In this document: positions 31,925-43,385 of the stretch, piece by piece | Layout: each line of letters starts with the position of its first letter | Numbering within the stretch: the stretch's first letter is position 1 | Source: Volutella citrinella | Taxonomy: Eukaryota > Ascomycota > Sordariomycetes > Hypocreales > Nectriaceae | Assembly: GCA_034401135.1 (NCBI GenBank) | Contig: JAWZSP010000001.1 | Location: 1,736,001 to 1,800,000 of the forward strand | Length of the DNA stretch: 64,000 nt | Reading direction: 5' to 3' | The notes under the pieces: model-generated | What the model was told of the DNA's origin: nothing | What the model saw: the letters and a program-made list of their open reading frames with translations, nothing else | The model's database searches: none | Translations under genes and position numbers: made by a program

Positions 31925-33752
31925 GGTAAGGACTGTAAGAGTAAGGACCGTCTAGAAGAGGAGGAGTTGCCTGGACCGGCCGAGAGTTGAGACGCGGTGG
32001 GCAGTCATTCTAAATAGAGCCAAGGGACCGGTTTCCATCTCCGCGCGCTGGCGGGCTCCTCCATCAAGCCATTGATTGCTAGGCTAGCTCTGGTTCGAGA
32101 AGCCATCCCGATGAGCCTGCCACTAGTCACAGGCCACGCGCAGCAGCAATGCAGGTGGGAAATGAACATGTCTTGGGGGGGCGTCGAGACAGGGCAGCTT
32201 TTCCCTACCTGACTAGACCCAAATCGAGCCACCAGAGGTGATACTTAAAGGCGGCAAGGATACTTTGAATGAATGCTAGGGTGATGAGATGCATAGGTCC
32301 CAGGGGGTGAGGAATGAATGGCACGCTGTAGACGGCAGGGGTGAGAGAAGCCAAAAGAATTCAACAAAGCACAGGCAAGAGAAAAAAAACAACCCTCGCG
32401 CAGACTTAGAGGCAGACGCGTGGAGGCTGGCGAGGTGTCCGCGATCCAGGCTCACGGTAATTCATGGCAGGAGCATCCGTGGTTGAGGCGCCTCCCAATC
32501 AAACGGGCTATGGCAGGGCTGACATTCCTCAGCTAACAATGGTGTGTCTTCCAGGCAAACGCTAGCGGCGGCTAGGCCACATCCACATCCCCAAAGTGGA
32601 AATGGCGAAGGGCACTAACAAGCGAGACTATTGGATATGCTCTCAGCCGCCACGCCCGAAGATGCAACGCACACCCGTCGATAGTCAGGGGCAAGCAGGG
32701 AAAAAATGGAGCCAGCAGCCGGCTTGAGCCCATCACAGACACGAAAAGCAGCTTTGGGCAATTCACCCGGTGCCCTGGCTCGTGGCTAAAGGCTGGCTAG
32801 ACGCCGGCGTTTGCCTGATCGATGCATGCAGGGCCACCTGTGACCAGTCTGGGGAGGTGAGGCCACTGACCAGCGGCGGTCGGTGGTGATCCAGACCGTT
32901 GGGACGCGCAAGTTGCAGAATCATCAAGAAGGGCGTCAATGCAGAGGGAGGGTGGAGGGTGGCAATTGGGTAACTCGTTCCGGGCATCCTTGTGCACTTC
33001 TCAATGTCTGCTCCTCCATGTCTACTACTGACATTCGATAACCGCTATTGCAAGTTCAATTCTGATTTCGTTGTGACATGCCATCAAGGGACATAGTAAG
33101 CAGCAAAAAACCCAATATTTCCTTCACCAAGATGCCAATCTCTATAGTGAGGGATATGCCATAAACCCAGCTTCCCTTCCCAAGCGTGGGCCGGTGGAGG
33201 GTGGTCGGCCTAACTCCATCCCTGTTCTCCATGCAACTAGGAATCGCATCGCAAGATTGACGAGCAGGGCTCATGCGCTTGCATTGATATTTACTGTGGC
33301 ACACTGCCATCAATGCTCAGGGCCCTTCGGCCCGCAACGCCTTCTGCGCCACCTTGACCCCAATGCCAAGTCGCCATGCCCATGGTCCATCACACTCTAC
33401 TCTCCAGGCGCCAAGAACCCAGCCAACATCAGTCGCAATGCCATCAGAAACCCCAAAAACGTATGAAACTTTCCCAGACACGGCGCGCTAAGACATGGTG
33501 GTTCTCGTGATTGAGTCACCAGCTCGCTGCTCTAGTGTAGACTGTGTAGCCTTTGTGTTTCATTATCAGGAGGCTGAACTGAACACTGTCCATCGCTGCC
33601 ACGTTGATCGATTGGGGCCTCCAGAACCGCATTCCAGACCATGGCTCCATGCGCCTCTCCCGTCCACGCTGCGGAAGAATCAGTTTGTTTCGTCCAGTGT
33701 CCAGAGTTGCCCATACCACGCAGGCAGCCCTAGATCCACATCCACTGCCAAC
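31925..33752. other. 1.8-kb intergenic region, GH81 promoter side
   Basis: Between GH81 (-) and Stn1 (-). A weak TATA-like TATTTAG lies on the minus strand about 86 bp before the GH81 ATG (32010-32016). No convincing coding frame is seen. Confidence 0.45.
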
Positions 33753-34576
33753 TCACAAGCCTAGCGCATCGTACCTCCCCTCCCCGCCATGTCGAAGAAT
33801 CTGCCGGAGATCGAGAATCCTTGTCTTGCTTGGCTGCTGATCACCGTGTCCAGCTTCGACAGACGGTCTCGATGCGCGGAGATCATCGCGCTCGAGCATG
33901 GTCTGGAGCCGCTTTTTCTTCCGCCTGACCTCTTCCTCGCCATGCTCAGCCTCACGGCGGCAACGGCGGATTTCTCGGCTGCCAAGCACCCAAGGCTTCT
34001 CGAGCACGTCGTTCCGGAACCGCGACCTGCGCTGCCAAAGTGCCACTTCTTGCGCGGTGCCTGCGAGCGCCGTCATTGCTTCGATGCTGATCTGCTTTTC
34101 GTCCCGGAACACGGACAAGCCGCCCTTGACGTCGACGACAGTCCCGACATCAATGCCAGGGTAGGTAGCCGGGCTCGACATCTTGTCGTTGCCTACGGTC
34201 TCCGCCCTCTTTTGCTTCTCGGGGTCGGCAGAGCCCTCTGCTTTGCGATTTTGGGGTGCACCAGCGAAGCACTCAACGCAAGCCCCGCTGCTGTCGTCGA
34301 CTGTGTAAACGCGTCGCCCAAAGAATTCATCAACAGCGACCACCATCCCGACAACGCGGACCCATTTTATCGGTAGATTCTTGTAGAAAAAAAAGTTCTC
34401 TCCTATCTGCAGGTTAGCGAGCGTTGGTGCGCAGGAGCTGGAGCTCCGGTACCTTCGAAGCCGTGGTCCCCTAACGCGTGAACATCAGCGGCGCGCAACA
34501 AGCACCAGGTGTTCACGGTTGGGGCAAGGTGGAAACAGTATCGCGGATATATCTGAGGTCCAGATTGTTCGCTCAT
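33753..34576 (-). CDS. STN1: Telomere-capping protein Stn1 (OB-fold)
   Basis: Exons 34453-34576 and 33753-34402, 50-bp intron, 257 residues. Stn1 is the OB-fold subunit of the CST/Stn1-Ten1 complex, which binds telomeric single strands and regulates telomerase and fill-in synthesis. Diagnostic segments: YPRYCFHLAPTVNTWCLLRAADVHAL, then FFYKNLPIKWVRVVGMVVAVDEF, then GRRVYTVDDSSGACVEC, then GIDVGTVVDVKGGLSVFRDEKQI. A helical segment QEVALWQRRSRFRNDVLEKPWVL and a basic tail follow. Joining the exons at the second of two close acceptor AGs (after ATAG) gives GFEGENFFFYKN in frame; the first AG, 4 nt earlier, would shift frame. Length is typical for fungal N-terminal-domain-only Stn1 proteins, which lack the winged-helix C-terminus. 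Confidence 0.88.
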
Positions 34577-34945
34577 TGCATCATCGTTGCAATTTTCCGA
34601 TACCCTCCGGCGGGCACATCTGATCTGCCGACGAGATCCCGCGACGTTGTTGTGAGTTGCGTTCACGCTTGCTAGACGGTGGGTGAAGAAACGCGTGAGC
34701 GACAAGCCACCATAACCCCTCCACAGGCAAGAGGCAGCCACAGCCCCGCCAAAAGAAAAGCATGGGGGAATAGGCTGCAGGAAGCGAAGTACGAAAGAGC
34801 GACACTGTAAACCCTTTGTGATTCTCCCTGTTTGAAAGCTATGCGTTGCAACAAAAATAAATAAACCTGATCCATGCTCCAAAGCTGATCCTTGCCCAAC
34901 GCCAAATATGACAACAAATCTTGTGGTGCGCGGTTGCGCGGCGCA
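34577..34945. other. Intergenic, tandem (-/-)
   Basis: 369 bp between the DNAJC9-like gene end and the Stn1 start. No gene is seen; the Stn1 promoter must lie here. Confidence 0.45.
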
Positions 34946-35890
34946 TCACCGCCTGGACTTCTTGGAGCCCTTGAGTCGAGCAGCTGCAGCCTGGAAGGCC
35001 TCTTCAGATGGTTCTTCATCCACCGCCCGCTTCTTCCCCTTTTTGGTCTTGGGTTCCTTTGCCCCATACTTCTCGGCTAGGTAGTCCAGGCTATTCTGCT
35101 GTCGCTCCTGCTGGCGCTTCTGAATAATGGCCATCAAGTCATCCTCGCCCTTTTGCTTGCCCGCCTTGCCGCCTTTCTTCCCCCCGAAGAGCTTATCGTG
35201 AACGCCCATCTCCTTGGCGTACTCTTCTGCCTCTGTAGCCTCGGCCTTGGCCTTCTTGACTCGTGCGTCCCGTCGCTTCTTTGACTCTTTGGTGTACGCC
35301 GGGAATCGAGGGACGTCGTTGTTCTCAATAGCCTCGTCTATGATGGCGCGAAATCGCTCATCGTCCTCCAGCACGTCACTGAGCATGACGGACTCGTACA
35401 CCTGGTCCATGTTGCCATCGCACTGCTCGTAGGCAATGAGCACGTCATCCTTCTCCTCGTCGGAGCCCTTGTACTTTTGGGCAAATTTTTCAATCGCATC
35501 GGCGGAGATGGAGTCTTTGTACTGTTCGCGATAATAGTCGCTCCAGTTGAACCCATCAGCGTCAACGATGGACTCTGACGTGGAGCCGGTTGTGTCGTAG
35601 CGCTTTCGTCGAGCGGGATCTGAGAGAATGGCATATGCGAATGCGATGGACTGAAACTTTTCGTGCGCTTTCTTTCTTCCGGCTTCGGGGACCTTGTCTA
35701 TTGCGTCGCGAGTGAGTGGATGCCGTGGATGTCACGGGCATGAAATGGACATACCTGGATGGTTCTTCAGAGCAGCCTTGCGGTACGCGCTCTTGATCTG
35801 CTCCGGCGTTGCATCTTTCTCAACGTCCAGAACATCATAGGGGTCAATGACTGGGGGCTCTCCCTCAAGAACGTCTTCGAAATCCGACAT
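34946..35890 (-). CDS. DNAJC9-like J-domain protein
   Basis: Exons 35755-35890 and 34946-35697, 57-bp intron, 295 residues. The J domain is at residues about 15-85 (PYDVLDVEKDATPEQIKSAY) with the HPD motif at 44-46; the Asp codon is split by the intron. J domains stimulate Hsp70 ATPase. The following part (GFNWSDYYREQY, then DEEKDDVLIAYEQCDGNMDQVYESV) matches DNAJC9, a nuclear J protein that in animals also chaperones histones H3-H4. The C-terminal half is highly charged and Lys-rich with likely nuclear localisation signals (KKGKKR, KGSKKSRR). The ATG at 35890 is preferred over the longer upstream frame because the conserved N-terminus begins there. Divergent from the deaminase gene over 269 bp. 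Confidence 0.9.
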
Positions 35891-36159
35891 GTTGTTGAGT
35901 TTCTCCGCTGAGCTGAGTAGCAGGGCGAGGCCGAATGATTGCGCCTGAAACCGAGGAAGGACTTTATGGGCTGGAACGCGACGTGACGCGCTTGACGTAC
36001 ATTTGCGGGGCGGTAGCTGATAAGATAAGGGACTGCCACTGTTGCTGTGCGCTTGTACAGACAACACTACCAGCGGGGCACCACCAACATGTGGGCGATT
36101 TCATTCATCAACACCGTTGCCAGCTAAATATAGGAGATTACCATTGCAGGACCTTTGCA

Positions 36160-36717
36160 ATGGACCTTGAAGCGCCCAAGGGTAGTACTGCCACCAGCTC
36201 TGCTGGCATCGGCTCTTCCACCCCCGACAAGAACGATGTCACCATGCTACTGCGGGCATTGGAAGCGGCCAAACAGTCGCCGCTGAAGGACACCAATTAC
36301 AGGGTCGGAGCCGTCATCGTTCGTCTACAAGACAACGCCGTTGTTGCTGATGGGTACACCCTCGAGCTCCCAGGAAATACCCATGCAGAGCAGTGCTGTC
36401 TCATGAAGCTGGCCGAGCAGCGAGGCACTACCGAGAAAGGTCTTGCTGGTGTGATGGAGGGACACTATGCCTTGTACACGACGATGGAACCGTGCTCTTA
36501 CCGCCTCAGCGGGAACCTCCCCTGCGCCGAGCGAATTCTTCGCCAGAAGTCGTGGATCAGGAAAGTCTATGTGGGTGTCTACGAGCCGGGCGATTTTGTC
36601 GCGGAGAACACTGGTCGCAAACTACTGCAGAGCGCCGGTATCGAATTTATTCCTGTTCCTGGTTTCGAGGACCAGATTCTGGATGTAGCCAAGGCTGGCC
36701 ACAGTGCCAAATCCTAA
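36160..36717 (+). CDS. Rib2-type pyrimidine deaminase (riboflavin pathway)
   Basis: Single exon, 185 residues. It belongs to the CMP/dCMP deaminase fold. The zinc-binding and catalytic motif is complete: HAEQCCL (His ligand and proton-shuttle Glu) and MEPCSYRLSGNLPCAERIL (two Cys ligands). The YTTMEPCSYRLSGN and VYVGVYEPGDFV segments resemble the deaminase domain of yeast Rib2, which deaminates 2,5-diamino-6-ribitylamino-pyrimidinone phosphate in riboflavin synthesis. Unlike yeast Rib2 there is no fused pseudouridine-synthase domain. The frame is open upstream of 36160, but that part shows no conservation-like features. A different cytidine-deaminase-like substrate cannot be excluded. Confidence 0.83.
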   Translation: MDLEAPKGSTATSSAGIGSSTPDKNDVTMLLRALEAAKQSPLKDTNYRVGAVIVRLQDNAVVADGYTLELPGNTHAEQCCLMKLAEQRGTTEKGLAGVMEGHYALYTTMEPCSYRLSGNLPCAERILRQKSWIRKVYVGVYEPGDFVAENTGRKLLQSAGIEFIPVPGFEDQILDVAKAGHSAKS

Positions 36718-38082
36718 TGGCAGGTGTTAATGAGGATCGAAACCGGGGCCGATTGGCGCGGCTTGTGGCCCAATTCATGATGAAAACGACTCTGAGGCAC
36801 AGGCAGACGGCAGCATGACGGACGAAGAAGGGCGTCAGTCAGTCCCGTTGCGGATAGACAGCCATTTCCATTTCTGTCATTTCCTCTGTTACAATAGCTC
36901 TGTTTCAAGAGCAGCAGTCTGATTGGCGATGCAACATCAATCGGCTATTGCTCTGCGCTGCCCACAGGCAGATGATCACGAGTTCCAGAAATACCGAGAG
37001 TCGCCCATGAATATTTAAATCAAGTACCTACCTCAGGTAACTGTGTGTTCATCTAACATGCAGGCGTTGTAGAGTATCCGGTCTCTGTTGTCCGTGATGT
37101 GAGCGTGCTCCCAATCAACTTGCAACTCATTGTGGGGATGACCTAGATGACCCTTCCGCTTGCTTCATCTGTCCGGCACATTATCCCGACTTCAATCAAC
37201 CCTGGCCTCGTACGCACAGCTCCAGGATTATGGGCTAGAATCTTGGCCATCCATGGCCATCCATGGCCCTGCCGGGCTAAAGGTACACCAACCTTCCTGT
37301 CAATGTATTCTGGGTGATCCATACACCGACTGTTTTGGGCGAAATTGATAGCACCAGTTTCATCTCTGTAATCTCTGCAACTACTACCTGACAGGTGCGT
37401 GGTGTTCTCCTCTGGCCTCACACATTTCAGGGGATAACATGCGATTGTTGGCACCAATAGGAGATCTGGCTGTAAGAGCTCATACCTTGCGGCGACCAAG
37501 AGTCCATGTCTACGTGGAACAAATTGGCGACTCTGAGACAGCAGCATCTTAATCAATCAAGTCTAGCCTCGTGAAAGGTGCTGAAAATAACATTGCTCTG
37601 GCTCCCCCTTTTCTCCGTGGTGTCAAATGGCATCTGCCACCGTTGTATTCAGCATGAGAAGAATGTGTCGGTCGTTGCTAGCGCCACTTGTGTTTTGAGG
37701 AGTTTCTGCTGGCAATCGGAGGTGTTAATTCCACTGTCACCCATGTTACACGAATAACATGATTTCATGCCACTTCACATTTGGGACCAGACACAAGCTA
37801 TGTTTCCCAGTGTGATGAGCATCAGTCGTCTTTGCATGCGGGTAAGCAACACAAACGATACATGACTCGGTGCTACTAATTGTCCTGCTATGCTTCCTTA
37901 CCCTCGCTCAGTTTTCGTCAATATTACTGCTTTGCCACCTCTAGAATGCTTCCTGGTGGTCGTCAACAAACTTCCCCGGCCACTCCAGTCCCTTCTAACT
38001 TCCAACACGGAAAGCCGGCCGCGCGCTAGCATGGCCCCAAACGACACGTGGAAGCCAACTTCGCACTGAATCCCATGAATCG

Positions 38083-38529
38083 TCATTTTTTAGCAACGGG
38101 ACATGTGGTAGTGCAAGCGGCACACAATTCTCCATTGACCATCAGCGTATGCCAAAGAAAGTAAATACAGCTCGGCTTCAAGTAGCGGTTAAGAACATGT
38201 TCCGGCGGGCCATTTGCCATCCACCACGCACACATATTCCAGGAAAGCGTGTCGACTTCGATGCGAGAGACATGGCCCTCGGTGACATTTTGGTGCGGGA
38301 TGGCGTTCTTCAGTGGGCATGTACTGTTCTTGCATGGGCAAAGATGGAAGGCTCTCTCGCCCGAACACATGATGGGTGTTTGCGATGAGGGATTGCGTAT
38401 TCCGTCGCCCGGTCTGGCTGGAAACGGCATCTGGGCGTGGTTGTGTTGAGTATTATCAGCAATGAGCATATATGCCATCGAGGTGGACAGATCGGATGGC
38501 CAGGGGGCATCGCGGGAAGGGGATGCCAC
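38083..38529 (-). CDS. Doubtful Cys-rich hypothetical protein
   Basis: Open frame of 148 codons. I recognise no family. It contains CSGERAFHLCPCKNSTCPLKN and a C-terminal CAACTTTCP, so seven of its eight Cys fall in short clusters. Between about 38200 and 38400 its third positions favour G/C more than the opposite-strand frame at 38149-38388 does. The start is uncertain (38475 is an inner ATG), no intron or promoter was identified, and it ends in AT-rich DNA. It could be a real short gene, a relic, or chance. Confidence 0.25.
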   Translation of the reverse strand: MASPSRDAPWPSDLSTSMAYMLIADNTQHNHAQMPFPARPGDGIRNPSSQTPIMCSGERAFHLCPCKNSTCPLKNAIPHQNVTEGHVSRIEVDTLSWNMCAWWMANGPPEHVLNRYLKPSCIYFLWHTLMVNGELCAACTTTCPVAKK

Positions 38530-38540
38530 GGACCGCCCTT

Positions 38541-38572
38541 TAAAAATAAAAAATAATAATAATAATTAAAAA
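38541..38572. repeat. A/T-only run with AAT repeats
   Basis: An uninterrupted A/T block containing several AAT units; noncoding. Confidence 0.8.
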
Positions 38573-39947
38573 ACAATTCAAGCTCCAGGAGATTAGCGGA
38601 TGCGAGGTACTCCCATTTCCTCATCAACCCTCTCTTTTTTCCCGCTTATGCGGGAAGCCGTTGATTCCTTGGTAGAGGTTCGGCCCAGCCTCGATTCAGA
38701 TCAGGGGGGGATCCTGTAATCCTGTACGCTTGCAATTCTGACACACGGCTACGTGCCTTGTTTGAACGGCCAAGCTTGGGCACCGTGTTTAGAGGAAACT
38801 CGGCTAGTATGGAAATAGGAGCTTCCATCTTTGCACCGCATAGCCACAGCCTTTTGAAACCGGCACAGTCGACTCGTCCAACCCTATTGGCTCTCTGGGA
38901 AAGGGCTGAGAAGGGAGCCGTGGGTCGCTGGTTGTAGATGCCGACGACCAATTGGCTTGTATCCATCGGCCATCTGCATGGCAGCAGGGTCATCATTATC
39001 AGAGATCATGCGGACGCCAGCGTGTAGATTGGTTCGAGAAGCGGACAAACCAAGCCACCGAGTCAATCTCACCTACCTTAGATATTCCTGGCAGCTCTGC
39101 GGCCAGGATTACATGGCAATAGATAACCTCTACCTGCTAGCCTGTATTGCGCCAGATCAGCTACAGAGGGTCATCATAAGGCAGAGATCCAGTCAACCTC
39201 AGTCACGAGCTAACTTACGGAATGCAAGCGGTGAAGGAATGCATGCGTTGGCTGCAGCATGAAAAGCACTTCTAGCTATCAGCAGCCTCCGGATAACACT
39301 GGGGTGGGCGTTCGTGTCAACAGAACGGCTTTGCTTGTCGGGCCTCCAGCCGATGCGCACAGTGTGTACACTTATGCAGGAGGCCAGTCAATCCAACAAA
39401 GGGACGCCTGATGAGGCAACCAACGGGCAGACCGGCCAGTAGCGATTGCAGTCAGTAGGCGACGAGTGGCACCTGCGCGCACCACCACACGGCAGACAAG
39501 TGAGGTAACGGGCAACTGGCATGGGGGAGTTGCACTGGCCTCGGTGGAAGAGTACAGTGTGAACGAAGTGGCGGGACAATTTGACACTGTGACCTGACAA
39601 CCAAAGCAAGGCCAATGGAAGCCGTGAATCTCAGCCAACGTTCACCTATGAATCACTTCATTGGTATTCAGGCGGGGTATTGTCACTCTCTTTATTGGAC
39701 TTTTTAGGCCGGCACTCCTGGTTTTGTATTTTTCCTACTTCACCAACTTTATTTTCTGTGAGTTGTCAATCCACGCTGCCGATGAGACGGTCGGCAATTG
39801 CCCGCTTGCTGCTCACATTATAACAGGTCTGGTCAGCGCTCGAAGAAGCCCTTACCCAGCGCAAATTATACTTTCATTTTCATCACTGCGACATCTATCA
39901 CTCACTGTTCCTACTCATCCGATTTCCATCCACATCGATCCATATCT

Positions 39948-42900
39948 ATGGCCGACCGTGGTAACCAAGGCCCAGGCCGAGGTCGTGGCGGTCGTGGAGA
40001 TCGAGGTGGGGGGAGAGGACGTGGTGGTCCATCAGACAGCAATCGTGGACGCGGCGGTCCCTCGGATAGGAGTCGAGGTCATGGCGGTCCCTCAGATGGC
40101 GGTCGGGGACGCGGTGAATTCTCAAACAGAGGTCGCGGACGTGGCGGTTTCTCGGAACGAGGCCGGGGACGCGGCGACTTCTCTGACAACAGTCGAGGAC
40201 GTGGTGGTTTCTCGGACAGAGGCCGGGGACGCGGTGATTCCTTTGACAACAGTCGAGGACGTGGTGGTTTCTTAGACAGAGGTCGGGGACGTGGTGGAGG
40301 CCGCGGGCAAATGCCAATTGGCCCGCCATTCTTTGGGTTTGTCCTGATGGAAACAACGCTCACCATTCAAGGCCATGGCTAACCATCATCCTAGTTATGG
40401 TGAACCTATTCCGCAACCAGACTCCGACGTCTCTCAACTAGAGGAAATGCTAGTCCCTCAGCAGCTGGATAAGTCGGACAGCCTAGCGCGAGGTCTGGAG
40501 AAGATCAAGTTGGCATCTTCTAAGCAGTCGAGCCCTTCCGAGGTTGGTTTTCCCGTTCGTCCCGCCTTCGGAACCCAGGGGACTGCAGTTGTTCTCTGGG
40601 CCAATTACTTTTCGGTCATGGTTACGGGCAACGGACTCTTCAGGTATACCATCAATGTTGAGCAGATTCCCGGCAAAGAAGAGAAAAGCTCGACATCTAC
40701 CAAAGGTAACCGCAAGCTTAAGGAAGCAGTCGGTCCTGGAGGCAATGTGGGAGCTACCCGGCCCATCAAGGGCCGCAAGCTCTACCTTGTCATCGAGGAG
40801 ACTTTGAGGGAACTGGCTAAGCTCAACCCGGATTGTTCCATGGCGACTGAGTACAAGTTGCAAATTATCACGCGCCAAAAGCTAGCGTTGGAAGAAAACC
40901 CCTTCACGGTAGCTATCCAAGGCGAAACGGACATCGCCGCCACCGAAAGCTTCCGTGTTACACTCCATGGTCCTTCGGAGATCCCCCTCCAAACTATGTT
41001 GGACTATCTGACTTCGACAAAGCTTGACCTCGGTGATCATGCCTTCCCCCGGCATCCCGACGTAGTGGATGCCCTCAACGTCATCATGGGCTTCAGCGCT
41101 CGCTCCAGGCCCGATGAAGTTGCTGTCACAGGGAACTCGCGATTCTTTCCCCTTTCCCGCAAGAATATGACCCGCCAGGTCATGCGAGGGGAGCGGCCTT
41201 TACTGATTGCCCGTGGCTTTTTCCAGTCCATACGGCTGGGCACTTCCCGCCTTCTCCTCAACACCAATGTCACACATGGCCTCTTTAAGCTGTCCGGGCG
41301 GGTCAACGAGTTCTTTGAAGCTTTCCGTATTCGGCCTGGAAATTCCGCCAGTGACAGAGCCCTCATGATTCTGAATAAGTTCCTTTCCAGGACCCGCGCC
41401 AAGGTGTTTATGCGGACAAAGACGGGACAAGAGATCTGGCGGTCGAAAATCATCTGCAGCATAGCCATCAGACGGCCTGGCGCTGCCGGCGTCCAGTTCA
41501 TCGGTGACCGGAGGTTCCTATGGCCACGAGACGTGAAGTTCAGGAGAGACGACGGTGACGGCAAAAGCCAATATATAAGTGTTTCCCAGCACTTGCACGA
41601 GAGTAAGATGCGGCTATCCACTTACTTGGGCAGATTGCTAACTGTACAATAGAGTATCCTGACTGGAAAGTGGGCGACTACCCTCTCATCAACACAGGGA
41701 CGGCAGACCGACCGGTGTATGTGCCAGCCGAATTCGTTGAGATCCAGCCTGGCCAAGTAGCCAAGGTCAAGCTGTCGGGACAGGAAGCTACGGAAATGGT
41801 CAATTTTGCTTGTCGCACGCCCTACGAAAATGCCTTGTCCATCACCACCGACGCCCGTCAAACTCTGGGGCTTGACGATGCTGGACTGGTAAGTTGACCC
41901 TTCCCTCAGAAGACTGTTTGGCTGACTTTATAGGCTGGCTTTGGCATCGCCATCGACAAGAAGCTCTTGACTGTCGACGGCCGCGTGCTTCCAGGGCCCC
42001 AAGTAGAGTACCTGGACAGGAAAAAGAATGCGCGGGCCTGCCTCGTACCGCAATTTGCGGCTTGGAACCTGCGTGAACACAAGTTCCTCAAGCCGGGTGA
42101 ACCGATAAAGAGATGGTCATATGTGACTATTGCCACCGGCAGGTCAGACGATGCTACCGACAGCGCAATAGAGCAATCAGTCCGGGTGTTTACCACGGAG
42201 ATGCGCAAGAATGGTATCATCATCGAGCCACCACAGTCACCCTTGATCTCCCAAGTGTGGGATTCAAACATAAGGAACAAGCAAATCAAGCTCCCTAACA
42301 GGGAACTCGAAAAATACTTCAGTTGGGCGGCAGAAACGGAGTTGCAGCTTGTCCTAGTGATTCTTCAGGCGAAGGACAGCGACGTCTACAGCCGGGTCAA
42401 GAGGCTTGGGGACTGCGTTCACGGCATTCACACCTGCTGTGTTCAGTATAGAACAATCGCAGGCGGCTTACCGGGCAATCTGGCAAATATTGCGCTGAAA
42501 GTCAACCTCAAGTTTGGCGGCGTCAACCACAAGCTCAAAGAAGACCTAGAACTCGTGGCGGAGGGCAAGACAATGGTGGTTGGCTACGACGTCACGCACC
42601 CCACCAATATGGCGACGGACAAGGGTGGCGAGACGAAGAGTGTCGTTGGACTGGTGGCTTCCGTCGACTCGAGCATGGGCCAATGGCCTTCCCACACCTG
42701 GGATCAGGCGTCTAAGCAGGAGATGCTTGACGACCAGCTTGCTTCGGCTATGAAGTCACGGCTCGTCCTATGGCGGGATCATAACCGAACACTCCCGGAG
42801 AACATTGTCATCTTCCGCGACGGCGTATCCGAGGGCCAATTTTCCCAGGTCCTCGAAACCGAGCTGCCGCACATCCGCAAGGCCTGCGCGGACACTTACC

Positions 42901-43385
42901 CCAACAAACGGCAGCCAAAGATCACCGTCATTGTCTCTGTCAAGCGCCACCAGACGCGTTTCTACCCTACCACGGAGGGTCCCCGAGCCACCAAGGGCAA
43001 CATCGAGAGCGGCACTGTTGTCGACCGCGGCGTTACCCAGGCTCGCTACTGGGACTTCTTCCTCACGGCGCACACGGCCATCAAAGGCACCGCCCGGCCG
43101 GCGCACTACACGGTCCTCCTCGACGAGATCTTCCGACCCAAGTACGCTGCTCAGGCAGCTAACCGCCTGGAGGCGTTTACTCACGACCTTTGCTACCTCT
43201 ACGGCCGGGCCACCCGCGCCGTGAGCATCTGCACTCCCGCATACTACGCCGACATTGTCTGCACGCGGGCAAGGGCCCATCGCCCCGACTTTGATGACAC
43301 GGACTCGATGTCTAGCGGGGACCCGACGCTTAACGAGCCTACCGAGGTTCACCCCAAGCTTCGTAACACCATGTACTACATCTAA
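39948..43385 (+). CDS. Argonaute (QDE-2-like), slicer-competent
   Basis: Four exons: 39948-40336, 40395-41602, 41653-41888, 41934-43385; 1094 residues. It binds small RNAs for RNA silencing. The first 125 residues are Arg-Gly repeats. The N domain, linker, PAZ (around SIRLGTSRLLLNTNV and FFEAF) and MID follow, then PIWI from about residue 770. The slicer tetrad is intact: D830 (GYDVTHPT), E874 (SKQEML), D907 (IFRDGVSEGQF) and H1060 (ARAHRPDF). The protein ends in the usual aromatic-rich tail (MYYI). Exon 1 and exon 2 are in different frames and are reconciled by a 58-bp intron (GGTTTGT donor, CTAAC, TAG). It is nearest in style to Neurospora QDE-2; a role in meiotic silencing (SMS-2 type) cannot be excluded. 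Confidence 0.94.
40021..40300 (+). repeat. 60-bp (2 x 30 bp) minisatellite encoding RGG repeats
   Basis: Copies begin about every 60 bp (near 40021, 40081, 40141, 40201 and 40261), each made of two 30-bp halves. They encode ten-residue units of the form GRGGFSDRGR / GRGDFSDNSR in the Argonaute N-terminus. The two copies around 40141-40260 are the closest matches, which suggests recent duplication. Confidence 0.92.

Larger units (their letters stand above)
36718..39947. other. 3.2-kb intergenic region
   Basis: Upstream of Argonaute. It contains a tandem GGCCATCCAT duplication (about 37244-37265) and an A/T-only run at 38541-38572. One weak candidate gene (38083-38529, minus) is listed separately. 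Nothing else is supported. Confidence 0.45.

Noticed and set aside
32085..32110. GGTTCGAGA box B-like motif (also at about 39028-39040)
   Set aside because: No box A, acceptor stem or cloverleaf could be drawn around either copy, so no tRNA is called.
40320..40400. Apparent frameshift or broken Argonaute (RGG frame ends, core restarts in another frame)
   Set aside because: A 58-bp intron (donor at 40337, CTAAC branch, TAG acceptor at 40394) joins the two frames cleanly.
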